A stretch of DNA of 64,000 nt from an uncultured Prevotella sp. (GTDB lineage Bacteria; Bacteroidota; Bacteroidia; Bacteroidales; Bacteroidaceae). The stretch lies in the NCBI GenBank assembly GCA_946998295.1, contig CAMPYS010000006.1, positions 11,186-75,185 on the forward strand, given 5' to 3'. This document shows, one piece after another, positions 18,214 to 27,756 of the stretch; the first letter of the stretch is position 1, and every line of letters starts with the position of its first letter. The notes beneath the pieces were generated by a model, which was not told the origin of the DNA, did no database searches, and worked only from the letters and a program-made list of their open reading frames with translations. A program made the position numbers and the translations under genes.

Positions 18214-18960
18214 ATGCTAATAGAAAAGTGGCTTACAACCTTAGGTAAATATTTACTCTTAATGGGTAGAGCGTTTAGTTTACCAGAAAGGTTTAGAATG
18301 TTCTTTAAACGCTATATAAAAGAAATATCCCAATTAGGTGTAAATTCAATAGGTATAGTTCTTTTAATTTCGTTCTTCATAGGCGCAGTTATATGCATAC
18401 AGATAAAACTTAACGTTCAAAGTCCATGGATGCCCCATTGGGTATCAGGATATGTAACAAGAGAAATTATGCTATTAGAGTTTTCTTCAAGTATAATGTG
18501 TTTAATTCTTTCTGGTAAAGTTGGGTCTAATATAGCATCCGAATTAGGTACAATGAGAGTAACTCAACAAATTGATGCCTTAGAAATTATGGGAGTTAAC
18601 TCTGCAAGTTACTTAATCTTACCCAAAATAACAGGATTAATTACAATAATGCCTTTTTTAGTAATTTTCTCTGCCACTATGGGTATAATAGGTGCATATG
18701 CAACAGCCTTTATTGCCCACATTATCACACCTACAGATCTTACAGCAGGTTTACAACATTCGTTTAATCCTTGGTTTATGTATATGAGCATTCTCAAAAG
18801 CCTATTCTTTGCATTCGTAATATCAAGTGTTTCCTCCTATTTTGGTTATACTGTGAAAGGTGGTTCTGTAGAAGTAGGAAAGGCATCCACTGATGCCGTT
18901 GTAGCATCAAGTGTTTTAATCCTATTCAGCGATGTATTTTTAACACAATTATTAAGTTAG
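18214..18960 (+). CDS. mlaE: MlaE-family ABC transporter permease
   Basis: The 248-residue integral membrane permease has the MlaE core, including the conserved region ELGTMRVTQQIDALEIMGV. Together with MlaF it forms an inner-membrane complex that moves phospholipids between inner and outer membranes. mlaF follows after one base, so the two are cotranscribed. An MCE-domain MlaD partner is normally required, but none lies in this window. Confidence 0.93.
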   Translation: MLIEKWLTTLGKYLLLMGRAFSLPERFRMFFKRYIKEISQLGVNSIGIVLLISFFIGAVICIQIKLNVQSPWMPHWVSGYVTREIMLLEFSSSIMCLILSGKVGSNIASELGTMRVTQQIDALEIMGVNSASYLILPKITGLITIMPFLVIFSATMGIIGAYATAFIAHIITPTDLTAGLQHSFNPWFMYMSILKSLFFAFVISSVSSYFGYTVKGGSVEVGKASTDAVVASSVLILFSDVFLTQLLS

Positions 18961-18961
18961 T

Positions 18962-19726
18962 ATGATTGAAATTAATCATTTATACAAATCATTTGGAAAC
19001 AAAGAGATTTTACACGATATAAACACACAATTTGAAGTTGGCAAAACAAATCTAATAATAGGACAAAGTGGAGCTGGTAAAACTGTACTTATGCAATGTT
19101 TAGTAGGACTGCTAATTCCTACAAGTGGAGAAATTCTATATGACAATATAAATATTACTCAACTTACAAAAAAGGAAAAACTTAAAATAAGAAGGAATAT
19201 GGGAATGATATTCCAAGGCTCTGCTTTATTTGACTCACTAACAGTATTGGAGAATGTAAGATTTCCCTTAGATATGTTTTCTGACCTTTCCATAAAAGAA
19301 AGAAACAAACAAGCTCTAAAATGTTTAGAGAGAGTTAACCTCATTGGTGCAGAGAATAAATATCCGGGAGAAATTTCTGGTGGAATGCAAAAACGTGTAG
19401 CTATAGCACGTGCTATCGTTTTAAGACCTAAATATCTTTTCTGTGATGAACCAAATTCTGGATTAGACCCTAAAACTTCTCTTATCATTGATAATCTAAT
19501 AACAGAAATTACAAAAGAAGATAATACTATTACTATTATAAACACTCATGACATGAACTCTGTCATGGGTATAGGCGAAAATATTATTTTTTTAAGTGAT
19601 GGTCGAAAAGAGTGGCAAGGAAATAAAGATACAATAATAAAATCAAAAAACAAAAAACTTAATGAACTTGTCTTTGCATCTGATCTATTCAAAAAGGTTA
19701 AAGCTGCCGAATTAGAAGAAATATAA
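18962..19726 (+). CDS. mlaF: MlaF-type ABC transporter ATPase
   Basis: The 254-residue ATPase pairs with the upstream MlaE permease in phospholipid transport. It has Walker A (GQSGAGKTVLM), the signature ISGGMQKRVAIARAI, Walker B (YLFCDEPNSGLDP) and a switch histidine in INTHDMNS. The reading of the pair as mlaEF rests on the permease and the MlaF-like signature. No mlaD, mlaC or mlaB follows: the next gene is an unrelated peptidase after 151 bases with its own promoter. Confidence 0.92.
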   Translation: MIEINHLYKSFGNKEILHDINTQFEVGKTNLIIGQSGAGKTVLMQCLVGLLIPTSGEILYDNINITQLTKKEKLKIRRNMGMIFQGSALFDSLTVLENVRFPLDMFSDLSIKERNKQALKCLERVNLIGAENKYPGEISGGMQKRVAIARAIVLRPKYLFCDEPNSGLDPKTSLIIDNLITEITKEDNTITIINTHDMNSVMGIGENIIFLSDGRKEWQGNKDTIIKSKNKKLNELVFASDLFKKVKAAELEEI

Positions 19727-19836
19727 CTTTTATATATTAATGTATATAACTAAATTAAATAGTTACATAAAATTAAAAAAAAACAAAATAACATAGTTTT
19801 TACTGTCTTTTTTTTACGTTTTTAAAAGAAAATCAT

Positions 19837-19844
19837 TATATTTG
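19837..19844 (+). promoter_or_regulatory. -7 element of the C69 dipeptidase gene
   Basis: TATATTTG matches TAnnTTTG, 33 bases upstream of ATG 19878; the start would be near 19851. Confidence 0.5.
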
Positions 19845-19877
19845 CCAATATAAAAATCCAACTAAAAAAATTAATCT

Positions 19878-21317
19878 ATGAAAGAAAAAGAATTCAAGGC
19901 AAACAACTTGCCATCAGAGTGTACAACTATTATCGTTGGTCAAGAAATGACAGCAGATGGTTCTATGATTGTAGCACGTTCAGAAGACTGGGATGCTATG
20001 GAAGCTAAGAACTATGAACTATATACTGACACAAAAGAAGGCCCCAAAGAATTTATAGCAAAAGATAGTCCTTTCCGTTGCAAACTTCCAAAAGAAGCCT
20101 TAGGATATAGTGCTTTAGCTCCATATAGCTTACCTAACCATTGGGGTAGTGCTGGTTTCAACACTGCAGGTGTAGGTATGAGTGCAACTGAAAGTATATT
20201 TAGTAGCGATGAGGTTTTAAAATTTGACCCTCTTGTAGAAACAGGTCTTGCAGAGAATGCAGTGTTCAATATTGTACTACCTTATGTACACACAGCCCGC
20301 GAAGGTGTAGAACGTCTTGGTATGCTAATTGAAAAACATGGTATAGCAGAAGGCTTCGGTATAGGATTTGTTGATAACAAAGAAATTTGGTACTTAGAAA
20401 CAGCTTGTGGTCATCGCTGGTTAGCTTGCAGAATACCTAAAGAACAATATTTTGTTACAGGTAACCAAAGTCGTTTCCGTAAATATGATCCAAAAGATAA
20501 AGAAAACTACTTAGCATCTGCAGACTTATTAGAATTTGCAGAAAAGAACGGTTTATATGATCCTAAAAAAGGTGAATTTGACTTCCACGTATCTTATGCA
20601 CGCGATATAGAACTTGATACTACTTATAACTACCCACGTGTATGGGGACTACAAGGTATGTTCTCACCTGCTATAAAGAACGATGTTAAAAAGAATACAT
20701 TCCCTGTATATGCAAAAGCTGAAAAACTTATAAGCATTACTGACATGCGTAAGGCTTTCCGCTTCCACTATGACAATACAGAGCATGATCCTTATCTACA
20801 TAGTAACCCTAATGAGCCTTATCGCCCAGTTTCTATATTCCGTACAACTCAAACACATATATTACAAGTAAGACCAGAACTACCTAAAGCAATCGGATGT
20901 ATCAATTATGTTGCTATGGGTATGGCTGACTTAGGCCTATTCTTACCACTTTACCAAGGTATAAAATCTTACCCAGTAGAATATACTAAGGGTACTAACG
21001 AAGCTAGTGTTGATTCTGCTTATTGGAAATTCCGTAAAGTCATGACTTTAGGTATGGTAAATTATAATAAGTATGCACCTATGATTAAAGAAGCCTACTT
21101 GAAGTTTGAGCAAGAAACTGATCAACGTCAACGTGAAATGGAGGAAGAATACTTACGCATATATAAGACTCAGCCACTACATGCACAAGACTTACTACAA
21201 GAGTTCTCTGACAAAATATTATCTAAAGCTCTTGAATTAGCAGACTGCTTACAAGAAAAATTGTTTACACAACTCACAAAAGATACTCAAGCTGAATACT
21301 TGTTCCACGGAGCATAA
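19878..21317 (+). CDS. Peptidase family C69 dipeptidase (PepD type)
   Basis: The 479-residue protein belongs to the N-terminal-nucleophile dipeptidase family C69. The nucleophile is the cysteine in SECTTIIVGQEMTADGSM, at about residue 15, which would become the new N-terminus after a short propeptide is removed. The following GSMIVARSEDWD segment is typical. Many Bacteroidota C69 enzymes are exported, but no signal peptide is visible here, so this copy looks cytoplasmic and probably recycles dipeptides. It is a single-gene unit between its own -7 box and a strong palindrome. Confidence 0.88.
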   Translation: MKEKEFKANNLPSECTTIIVGQEMTADGSMIVARSEDWDAMEAKNYELYTDTKEGPKEFIAKDSPFRCKLPKEALGYSALAPYSLPNHWGSAGFNTAGVGMSATESIFSSDEVLKFDPLVETGLAENAVFNIVLPYVHTAREGVERLGMLIEKHGIAEGFGIGFVDNKEIWYLETACGHRWLACRIPKEQYFVTGNQSRFRKYDPKDKENYLASADLLEFAEKNGLYDPKKGEFDFHVSYARDIELDTTYNYPRVWGLQGMFSPAIKNDVKKNTFPVYAKAEKLISITDMRKAFRFHYDNTEHDPYLHSNPNEPYRPVSIFRTTQTHILQVRPELPKAIGCINYVAMGMADLGLFLPLYQGIKSYPVEYTKGTNEASVDSAYWKFRKVMTLGMVNYNKYAPMIKEAYLKFEQETDQRQREMEEEYLRIYKTQPLHAQDLLQEFSDKILSKALELADCLQEKLFTQLTKDTQAEYLFHGA

Positions 21318-21339
21318 AATACATTGAGGATATTAATTT

Positions 21340-21377
21340 TTATTTAGGGTATACTATCGATAGTATACCCTAAATAA
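21340..21377. terminator. 38-base perfect palindrome, probable terminator
   Basis: The sequence is its own reverse complement from 21340 to 21377, centred on ATCGAT, with TAGGGTATACTAT forming the arm. It lies 23 bases after the peptidase stop. There is no long T tract, so it may act as a strong hairpin or as a protein-binding site. Confidence 0.65.
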
Positions 21378-21613
21378 TATATATAAAGACTATTCTTATA
21401 TATTATTCACCTATATAATAAACTATTATAATATGAACTCTATAGCACTAACTTAAAAAACAGTTTTTTGCCACATCAGAAACTACACAAAATAACAAAC
21501 TGTTTATTTGTCAGAATCATCAGCAAAATTAAATATACACTAAATTAATTCCTACAACTGATTAAGATAGTCTATTTTACTGTAAATTACTCTCCTATCT
21601 TGAATAAAAAGAC

Positions 21614-21621
21614 TACTTTTG
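21614..21621 (+). promoter_or_regulatory. fcl -7 element
   Basis: TACTTTTG matches TAnnTTTG, 25 bases upstream of the fcl start codon. Confidence 0.5.
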
Positions 21622-21646
21622 TTGATAAATAAAGATAAGTATATAT

Positions 21647-22864
21647 ATGACAACAATTAATAAAACATCTAAGATATACATAGCAGGACACAAAGGATTA
21701 GTTGGGTCAGCTATATGGAACAACCTAAAAAAACGAGGATATAATAATCTGATAGGGAAAGGGCATAGTGAGTTAGATCTAACCAACCAAAAAGAAGTTG
21801 ATGATTTTTTTGAAAAAGAAAAACCAGAAGCAGTAGTAATTGCAGCCGCATTTGTTGGGGGCATAATGGCTAATAGTCTCTACAGAGCCGACTTCATTAT
21901 GGAAAACATGAAAATTCAATGTAATGTTATTTCTAATGCCTATAAACATAATGTAAAAAAACTTTTATTCCTTGGATCTACATGTATATATCCTAAAAAT
22001 GCACCACAACCAATAAAAGAAACATCCTTATTAACTTCACCTTTAGAATATACTAATGAAGAATATGCAATTGCAAAAATAGCTGGACTAAAAATGTGCG
22101 AAAGCTATAACCTACAATATGGAACTAACTACATAGCTGTTATGCCTACAAATCTTTATGGACCTAATGATAATTTCCATTTAGAAAATAGTCACGTAAT
22201 GCCTGCAATGATGCGAAAAATATATTTAGCAAAACTTATCAATGAAAACAACTGGAAAGCTATACGTACAGACATGAATAAACGGCCTATACATTCTTCT
22301 GAAAAACTTGCTAATATTACAGGACTTGACAAAATAGATGGTAATAACAGTAAAGAAGATATACTAACAGCTTTGAAGTTCTATGGAATTGAAAATAACA
22401 AAGTATCACTATGGGGAACAGGTAGCCCACTAAGAGAATTTCTATGGAGCGAGGATATGGCAGATGCGTCTGTTCACATATTATTAAATATAGACTTTAA
22501 AGATATTATAGGAATAGACAAATATTCTTCTGTTTTTTACGGTACTAAAGCTGATGCACAAATAAACAGAAATAATAGTGAAGGAAGAGGTGGCGCAATA
22601 CCAACACTTGGAGAAATACGCAACTGCCATATAAATATTGGTACAGGCAAAGAAATTAGCATAAAAGACTTGTCTTTACTAATAGCTAAAACTTTACAAT
22701 TTTCAGGATCTATACTTTGGGACGAAACAAAACCTGATGGTACTCCACGAAAATTAACAGATGTTACTAAACTGCATTCCTTAGGATGGATACACAAAAT
22801 AGAAATTGAAGAAGGAGTAAAAAAACTATATCAATGGTATAAAAAGTCATTAGACAATATTTAG
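21647..22864 (+). CDS. fcl: GDP-L-fucose synthase
   Basis: The 405-residue short-chain dehydrogenase/epimerase converts GDP-4-keto-6-deoxymannose to GDP-L-fucose for surface glycans. It shows the NADP-binding loop GHKGLVGSAIWNNL, the catalytic Y-x-x-x-K in EEYAIAKIAG, and NLYGPNDNFH. It is about 80 residues longer than the usual 320. The excess appears as insertions around residues 190-250 and 285-325, in the substrate-domain half. No gmd gene is adjacent. A single-gene unit is likely. Confidence 0.92.
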   Translation: MTTINKTSKIYIAGHKGLVGSAIWNNLKKRGYNNLIGKGHSELDLTNQKEVDDFFEKEKPEAVVIAAAFVGGIMANSLYRADFIMENMKIQCNVISNAYKHNVKKLLFLGSTCIYPKNAPQPIKETSLLTSPLEYTNEEYAIAKIAGLKMCESYNLQYGTNYIAVMPTNLYGPNDNFHLENSHVMPAMMRKIYLAKLINENNWKAIRTDMNKRPIHSSEKLANITGLDKIDGNNSKEDILTALKFYGIENNKVSLWGTGSPLREFLWSEDMADASVHILLNIDFKDIIGIDKYSSVFYGTKADAQINRNNSEGRGGAIPTLGEIRNCHINIGTGKEISIKDLSLLIAKTLQFSGSILWDETKPDGTPRKLTDVTKLHSLGWIHKIEIEEGVKKLYQWYKKSLDNI

Positions 22865-23203
22865 CATACACAAAACAATTGATTTTTTCAGTATTAAATA
22901 AAAGGACATAAAGAGATTGATTGCCTTAGGAGATATTTTGAATTTTAAACGTAGATATTATTTGCCTAAATCAAGCCAACCATCTATTCCACATTTGTGC
23001 AACATCCCTCCACTAAACTAATGTTAAGCAAGCTAAATGTAAAAAATATATACGTTTAAATAACACATATTATGCAAAAGTTACAGATATACCACTTGCT
23101 GTGTATAAACAATAGTTTACGATAATAAATAAAATAAAAAAAATAATTTGAAATAAATTAATTTACTTAATTTTGCAGTGACAAATAATATACATATACA
23201 AAA
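22865..23203. other. Intergenic region between fcl and purB
   Basis: A slightly G+C-richer patch (about 22905-23015) carries no ORF, no start with a plausible ribosome site and no hairpin that I can support. It may be remnant DNA. The right end carries the purB promoter. Confidence 0.4.
23147..23175 (+). promoter_or_regulatory. purB promoter
   Basis: TTTG (23147-23150), a 17-base spacer and TAATTTTG (23168-23175) fit the Bacteroidota promoter. The leader would be about 20 bases. Confidence 0.55.
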
Positions 23204-24553
23204 ATGGAGCTGAATTTATTAACCGCTATATCTCCAATTGATGGACGTTATAGAGACAAAACTAATAAATTAGGAAAATATTTTTCAGAATATGCACTAA
23301 TAAAGTACAGAGTTCATGTAGAAATAGAATATTTTATAAGCTTGTGTTCATTACCTCTACCTCAACTTAAAGCAATTGATAAAGATACAATTGATAAACT
23401 TAGAACTATCTACAGAGATTTTACAGAGGAGGATGCAGCTAAAGTAAAAGAAATCGAAAAAGTTACTAACCATGATGTTAAAGCTGTAGAATATTTTATA
23501 AAAGATAAAATAAAAGAAATAGGAGAAAACATCTACAAATATAAAGAGTTTATACATTTCGGTTTAACTTCTCAGGATATAAATAATACAAGTGTACCAT
23601 TATCTATAAAAGAAGCATTAGTAAACGTTTATTATCCAGCAATAGAAGAACTTATAAGCCAACTTAAAGACTATGCTGAAGAATGGGAAAATATACCAAT
23701 GTTAGCAAAAACTCATGGGCAGCCAGCCTCTCCTACACGTTTAGGAAAAGAAATAGAAGTATTTGTATATAGACTAACAGAACAACTAAATATTCTAAAG
23801 AACTGTAAAATAACAGCAAAATTTGGAGGTGCAACAGGTAATTTTAATGCTCACACTGTAGCCTATCCAAATATTGATTGGAAAAAATTTGCAGATAACT
23901 TTATTAACAAATCCTTAGGATTAGAAAGAGAACAATGGACAACTCAAATAAGCAACTACGATAATATATGTGCTATATTTGATGCTCTACGTCGTATAAA
24001 TACAATAATATTAGACTTAGATAGAGATTTTTGGCTGTACATATCCATGAACTATTTCAAGCAAAAAATAAAAGCTGGAGAAGTGGGGTCCAGTGCTATG
24101 CCACATAAAGTTAATCCTATTGATTTTGAAAATAGTGAAGGTAATATAGGAATAGCTAATGCTATTTTACAGTTTTTAGCTCGTAAATTACCTGTTAGTA
24201 GATTACAAAGAGATTTAACAGATTCAACAGTGCTTCGTAATATTGGAGTACCATTTGCCCACTCGTTAATAGCCATTAAAAGCACTCTTAAAGGGCTAAG
24301 AAAACTCATACTAAACGAAGATAAAATCAATAAAGATTTGGAAGATACATGGACTGTCGTTGCAGAAGCAATACAAACCATTTTGCGTAGAGAAGGGTAT
24401 CCAAATCCATACGAAGCACTTAAAAAGTTAACAAGGACTAACTCAAAAATAACAGAAAAAGAAATTCATAACTTTATTAAGGGTCTAAATGTAACAGATA
24501 AAATAAAAAAAGAATTACTATCAATTACACCATATAATTATATAGGAAAGTAA
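23204..24553 (+). CDS. purB: Adenylosuccinate lyase
   Basis: The 449-residue enzyme catalyses two fumarate-releasing steps of purine synthesis: SAICAR to AICAR, and adenylosuccinate to AMP. The fumarase/aspartase superfamily signature GSSAMPHKVNPIDFENSEGN is intact, with the catalytic serine in its flexible loop, and KTHGQPASPT carries the conserved histidine. Length is normal. The gene is followed after 82 bases by the pseudouridine synthase gene in the same direction. Confidence 0.96.
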   Translation: MELNLLTAISPIDGRYRDKTNKLGKYFSEYALIKYRVHVEIEYFISLCSLPLPQLKAIDKDTIDKLRTIYRDFTEEDAAKVKEIEKVTNHDVKAVEYFIKDKIKEIGENIYKYKEFIHFGLTSQDINNTSVPLSIKEALVNVYYPAIEELISQLKDYAEEWENIPMLAKTHGQPASPTRLGKEIEVFVYRLTEQLNILKNCKITAKFGGATGNFNAHTVAYPNIDWKKFADNFINKSLGLEREQWTTQISNYDNICAIFDALRRINTIILDLDRDFWLYISMNYFKQKIKAGEVGSSAMPHKVNPIDFENSEGNIGIANAILQFLARKLPVSRLQRDLTDSTVLRNIGVPFAHSLIAIKSTLKGLRKLILNEDKINKDLEDTWTVVAEAIQTILRREGYPNPYEALKKLTRTNSKITEKEIHNFIKGLNVTDKIKKELLSITPYNYIGK

Positions 24554-24635
24554 ATAAATAATTAACAAAGTAATATCATAAAGTATATAGATAATTTCAT
24601 AACCAAAGCCGTGAGGCACATTAACAAATAAATGT

Positions 24636-26030
24636 ATGATAGACGAATTAGAACAAAAAGAAAATCAGTCTACTGAAAAAGAGACTAATCGTGAAGGCTA
24701 CTCACCTAATGGACAAATGAACTATGATCGAGAGTACCATAGCACAACAGGTCGTTCGCAACGACCACGTATAACCGCACAACATGCTTATGCTGCAGAA
24801 CGTGTAAATACTAAAGAAAAGGAATTCCGTCCTGAAGGATTCGGAACAAATATACAAGGGTATTCCACATCACAAAACTATCAAAACGGTAATTATAGAT
24901 CTCGTGGAAATAGCTATCGGGCAAACAACTATCAACAGCGTAACAATGGCTATCAAACACGACAAAATAGCAATTACCAAAACCGCAATAATTATCAGTA
25001 CAGACCTCAACAAGGAGACTATCGCCCAAGATATAATAATAGCGAAAACATAGACGGTTATAACAACAGAAACAGCTATAACGGTCGTGGAGCAAGTTAT
25101 AACAATCGTGGAGGTAGCTACAATAATCGCGGTAGCTATAACAATCGTGGAGGATATAATAACCATAATAACAGAGGTGGATATAACAACTATGGTGGTT
25201 ACAACAACTATCATAACCAAGGTTATAGACAATACAACAACTCTTACGATCCAAATTCTAAATATTCAATGAAAAAACGTATTGAATATAAAGAAGAAAA
25301 TTATGATCCAAATGAACCTTTGAGACTTAATAAATATCTTGCAAATGCAGGAATATGCTCACGACGTGAAGCTGATGAATTTATCAAAGCCGGTAACATA
25401 ACTGTCAATGGTACAGTTGTAACAGAGTTAGGAACAAAGGTGTTACGGTCTGATGAAATTAAGTTTAAAGACAACATTGTATCATTAGAAAAGAAGGTAT
25501 ATATCCTTTTGAATAAGCCAAAAGACTATGTAACAACAAGTGATGATCCACAGAAACGTAAAACTGTTATGGATATAGTAAAAAATGTTTGTCCAGAACG
25601 TATTTATCCTGTTGGACGTTTAGACCGTAATACTACTGGTGTGCTGTTACTTACTAATGATGGGGACTTGGCTAGTAAATTGACACATCCTAAATTTCTA
25701 AAGAAAAAAGTTTACCATGTTTTTCTTGACAAGCCAGTAGAACCACAAGCACTACAACAAATTTCAGATGGTATAGAGCTTGAAGATGGCACTATTAAAG
25801 CTGATTCAATTCAATATGCAGATGAGAAAGATCAATGTCAAGTAGGTATCGAAATACATAGTGGAAAAAATCGTATCGTACGCCGTATATTCGAAAGCTT
25901 AGGCTATCGTGTTGTAAAATTAGATCGTGTACAATTTGCTGGGTTAACAAAAAAGAATTTACGTCGTGGAGATTGGAGATTCCTTACACAACAAGAAGTA
26001 GAAATGCTACGTATGGGAGCTTTTGAATAA
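24636..26030 (+). CDS. rRNA pseudouridine synthase (RluB/RsuA family) with long Asn/Gly/Tyr-rich N-terminal tail
   Basis: The 464-residue protein has two parts. Residues about 1-220 are a low-complexity tail rich in Asn, Tyr, Gly and Arg, with repeated units such as YNNRGGSYNNRGSYNN. From about 225 come an S4 RNA-binding domain (RLNKYLANAGICSRREADEF) and an RsuA/RluB-type synthase domain with the catalytic aspartate in PVGRLDRNTTGVLLLTNDG. The enzyme probably modifies 23S rRNA. The tail resembles RGG/YG-type RNA-binding disordered regions. ATG 24636 is preferred; the overlapping ATG at 24632 is in another frame. asnS follows after 104 bases. Confidence 0.9.
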   Translation: MIDELEQKENQSTEKETNREGYSPNGQMNYDREYHSTTGRSQRPRITAQHAYAAERVNTKEKEFRPEGFGTNIQGYSTSQNYQNGNYRSRGNSYRANNYQQRNNGYQTRQNSNYQNRNNYQYRPQQGDYRPRYNNSENIDGYNNRNSYNGRGASYNNRGGSYNNRGSYNNRGGYNNHNNRGGYNNYGGYNNYHNQGYRQYNNSYDPNSKYSMKKRIEYKEENYDPNEPLRLNKYLANAGICSRREADEFIKAGNITVNGTVVTELGTKVLRSDEIKFKDNIVSLEKKVYILLNKPKDYVTTSDDPQKRKTVMDIVKNVCPERIYPVGRLDRNTTGVLLLTNDGDLASKLTHPKFLKKKVYHVFLDKPVEPQALQQISDGIELEDGTIKADSIQYADEKDQCQVGIEIHSGKNRIVRRIFESLGYRVVKLDRVQFAGLTKKNLRRGDWRFLTQQEVEMLRMGAFE

Positions 26031-26134
26031 GAACCTTATAGACAAAATAAAGTAATAAATAAATATTGATAAAATACACATAATATTATTTACCTCAATA
26101 TTTATAATCAAATTTTGTAAATAATAAAGTAGTA

Positions 26135-27529
26135 ATGAAAAGAACAAAAATAATAGATGCACTTCTATCTAGAAATTTTGGTAATAGCATTAATGTAAAA
26201 GGATGGGTACGTTCACATCGTAGCAGCAAAGTCGTTGATTTTATTGCATTAAATGATGGCTCTACTATCAATAATATACAAATAGTTGTAGATCCTAAAA
26301 TTATAGATAATGAGCAACTAAAGTGTATTACAACAGGATCTTGTATCAGTGTTGTCGGTACACTTGTAGAAAGTCAAGGAAAAGGACAAACATGTGAAAT
26401 TCAATGTAAAGATATAGAAATATATGGACTGTGTCCTAATGACTACCCAATGCAAAAAAAAGGACAAAGTTTTGAGTATATGCGCAAATATGGACATTTA
26501 CGTTTGCGTACTAATACCTTTGGCGCAGTATTTAGAATACGCCATAATATGGCTATAGCTATACATCAATATTTCCATAAACACGGATTTTACTATTTTC
26601 ATACACCTTTAATTACAGGAAGCGACTGTGAAGGTGCAGGAAACATGTTTCAAGTAACAACTTTAGATTTAGATCGTATTGCAAAGTCTAATAAAGAGGT
26701 TGATTATAATGCTGATTTCTTTGGAAAAAAGACTCATTTGACTGTCTCTGGTCAATTAGAAGGTGAATTGGGAGCTACATCATTAGGTGCTATTTATACA
26801 TTTGGACCTACTTTCAGAGCAGAAAACTCAAACACACCTCGTCACCTTGCAGAGTTTTGGATGGTAGAGCCAGAAGTTGCTTTTATAGACCAAGAAGAAC
26901 TAATGGACTTAGAAGAAGATTTCATTAAATATTGTGTCCAATGGGCTTTAGATAATTGCAAAGACGATTTGGCTTTCCTTAACAAAATGATAGATAAAGA
27001 GCTTATAAATCGGTTAGAAAATGTAGTAAAAAACAAATTTATAAGGCTTACCTATACAGAAGGCTTTAATATATTAAAAAAAGCGCAAGAAAACGGGGTC
27101 AAATTTGAATTTCCTATCAATGAATGGGGCATGGACTTCTGTAGCGAACACGAACGTTTCTTAGTCGAGAAACATTTCAAATGCCCAGTTATAATGACCG
27201 ACTATCCAAGTGAAATAAAATCATTCTATATGAAGAAAAATACAGATGGTAAAACCATGCAAGGCACTGATGTACTTTTCCCACATATAGGAGAAATTAT
27301 TGGTGGATCCGTTCGAGAAGAAAATTACGATAAACTACTTGAAGAGATACGAAATCGCGGTATGAATGAAAGTGTTTACAACTGGTATCTTGACACACGA
27401 AAATATGGAACATGCCCTCATGGTGGGTTCGGCTTAGGATTTGAGAGATTAATTCTATTTGTAACTGGTATGCAAAATATACGTGATGTAATTCCATTTG
27501 CACGTACACCTAAAAACGCAGAATTTTAA
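26135..27529 (+). CDS. asnS: Asparaginyl-tRNA synthetase
   Basis: The 464-residue class IIb synthetase charges tRNA-Asn. An N-terminal OB-fold domain binds the anticodon (VKGWVRSHRSSKVVDFIALN). The catalytic core has motif 2 in FRAENSNTPRHLAEFWMVEPE-type sequence, and motif 3 in GFGLGFERLILFVTGM, where glycine and arginine bind ATP. The enzyme looks complete. It is the last gene of a purB-rluB-asnS run and is followed by a strong terminator. Confidence 0.96.
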   Translation: MKRTKIIDALLSRNFGNSINVKGWVRSHRSSKVVDFIALNDGSTINNIQIVVDPKIIDNEQLKCITTGSCISVVGTLVESQGKGQTCEIQCKDIEIYGLCPNDYPMQKKGQSFEYMRKYGHLRLRTNTFGAVFRIRHNMAIAIHQYFHKHGFYYFHTPLITGSDCEGAGNMFQVTTLDLDRIAKSNKEVDYNADFFGKKTHLTVSGQLEGELGATSLGAIYTFGPTFRAENSNTPRHLAEFWMVEPEVAFIDQEELMDLEEDFIKYCVQWALDNCKDDLAFLNKMIDKELINRLENVVKNKFIRLTYTEGFNILKKAQENGVKFEFPINEWGMDFCSEHERFLVEKHFKCPVIMTDYPSEIKSFYMKKNTDGKTMQGTDVLFPHIGEIIGGSVREENYDKLLEEIRNRGMNESVYNWYLDTRKYGTCPHGGFGLGFERLILFVTGMQNIRDVIPFARTPKNAEF

Positions 27530-27598
27530 TAGCCATTTTTATCGCTACATAAAATAAGAAATGACTGTCTTTAATTATATTTACATTTTCTAATTGAT

Positions 27599-27639
27599 AA
27601 AGACTGATAACTATTTGAGTTATCAGTCTTTCATTTTTT
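27599..27639 (+). terminator. asnS intrinsic terminator
   Basis: A 14-pair stem (27599-27612 with 27618-27631, arm AAAGACTGATAACT) has a 5-base loop and is followed by CA and six T residues. Confidence 0.85.
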
Positions 27640-27716
27640 ATATAACACTTTATAACTTAAACGGTGATGTATGCAAATAATAAACTTTCCTTATACTATT
27701 AAGCTAAAAAATAATG

Positions 27717-27724
27717 TATCTTTG
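27717..27724 (+). promoter_or_regulatory. Glycosyltransferase operon -7 element
   Basis: TATCTTTG matches TAnnTTTG, 32 bases before the start codon at 27757. Confidence 0.5.
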
Positions 27725-27756
27725 TAACATGAAACAGATGAGGCTATATTAATAAC

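Larger units (their letters stand above)
21318..21646. other. Intergenic region after the C69 peptidase
   Basis: It contains the 38-base palindrome at 21340-21377 and, at the right end, the fcl -7 box. I see no ORF or RNA gene in the rest. Confidence 0.5.

Noticed and set aside
22905..23015. Short open frames in the fcl-purB gap
   Set aside because: They lack a start with a ribosome site, break at stops and match no family I recognise.
24811..25254. 147-residue and overlapping 120-residue minus-strand ORFs
   Set aside because: They are antisense translations of the Asn/Tyr/Gly repeat tail of the pseudouridine synthase; Cys/Tyr- or Ile/Val-rich shadows.
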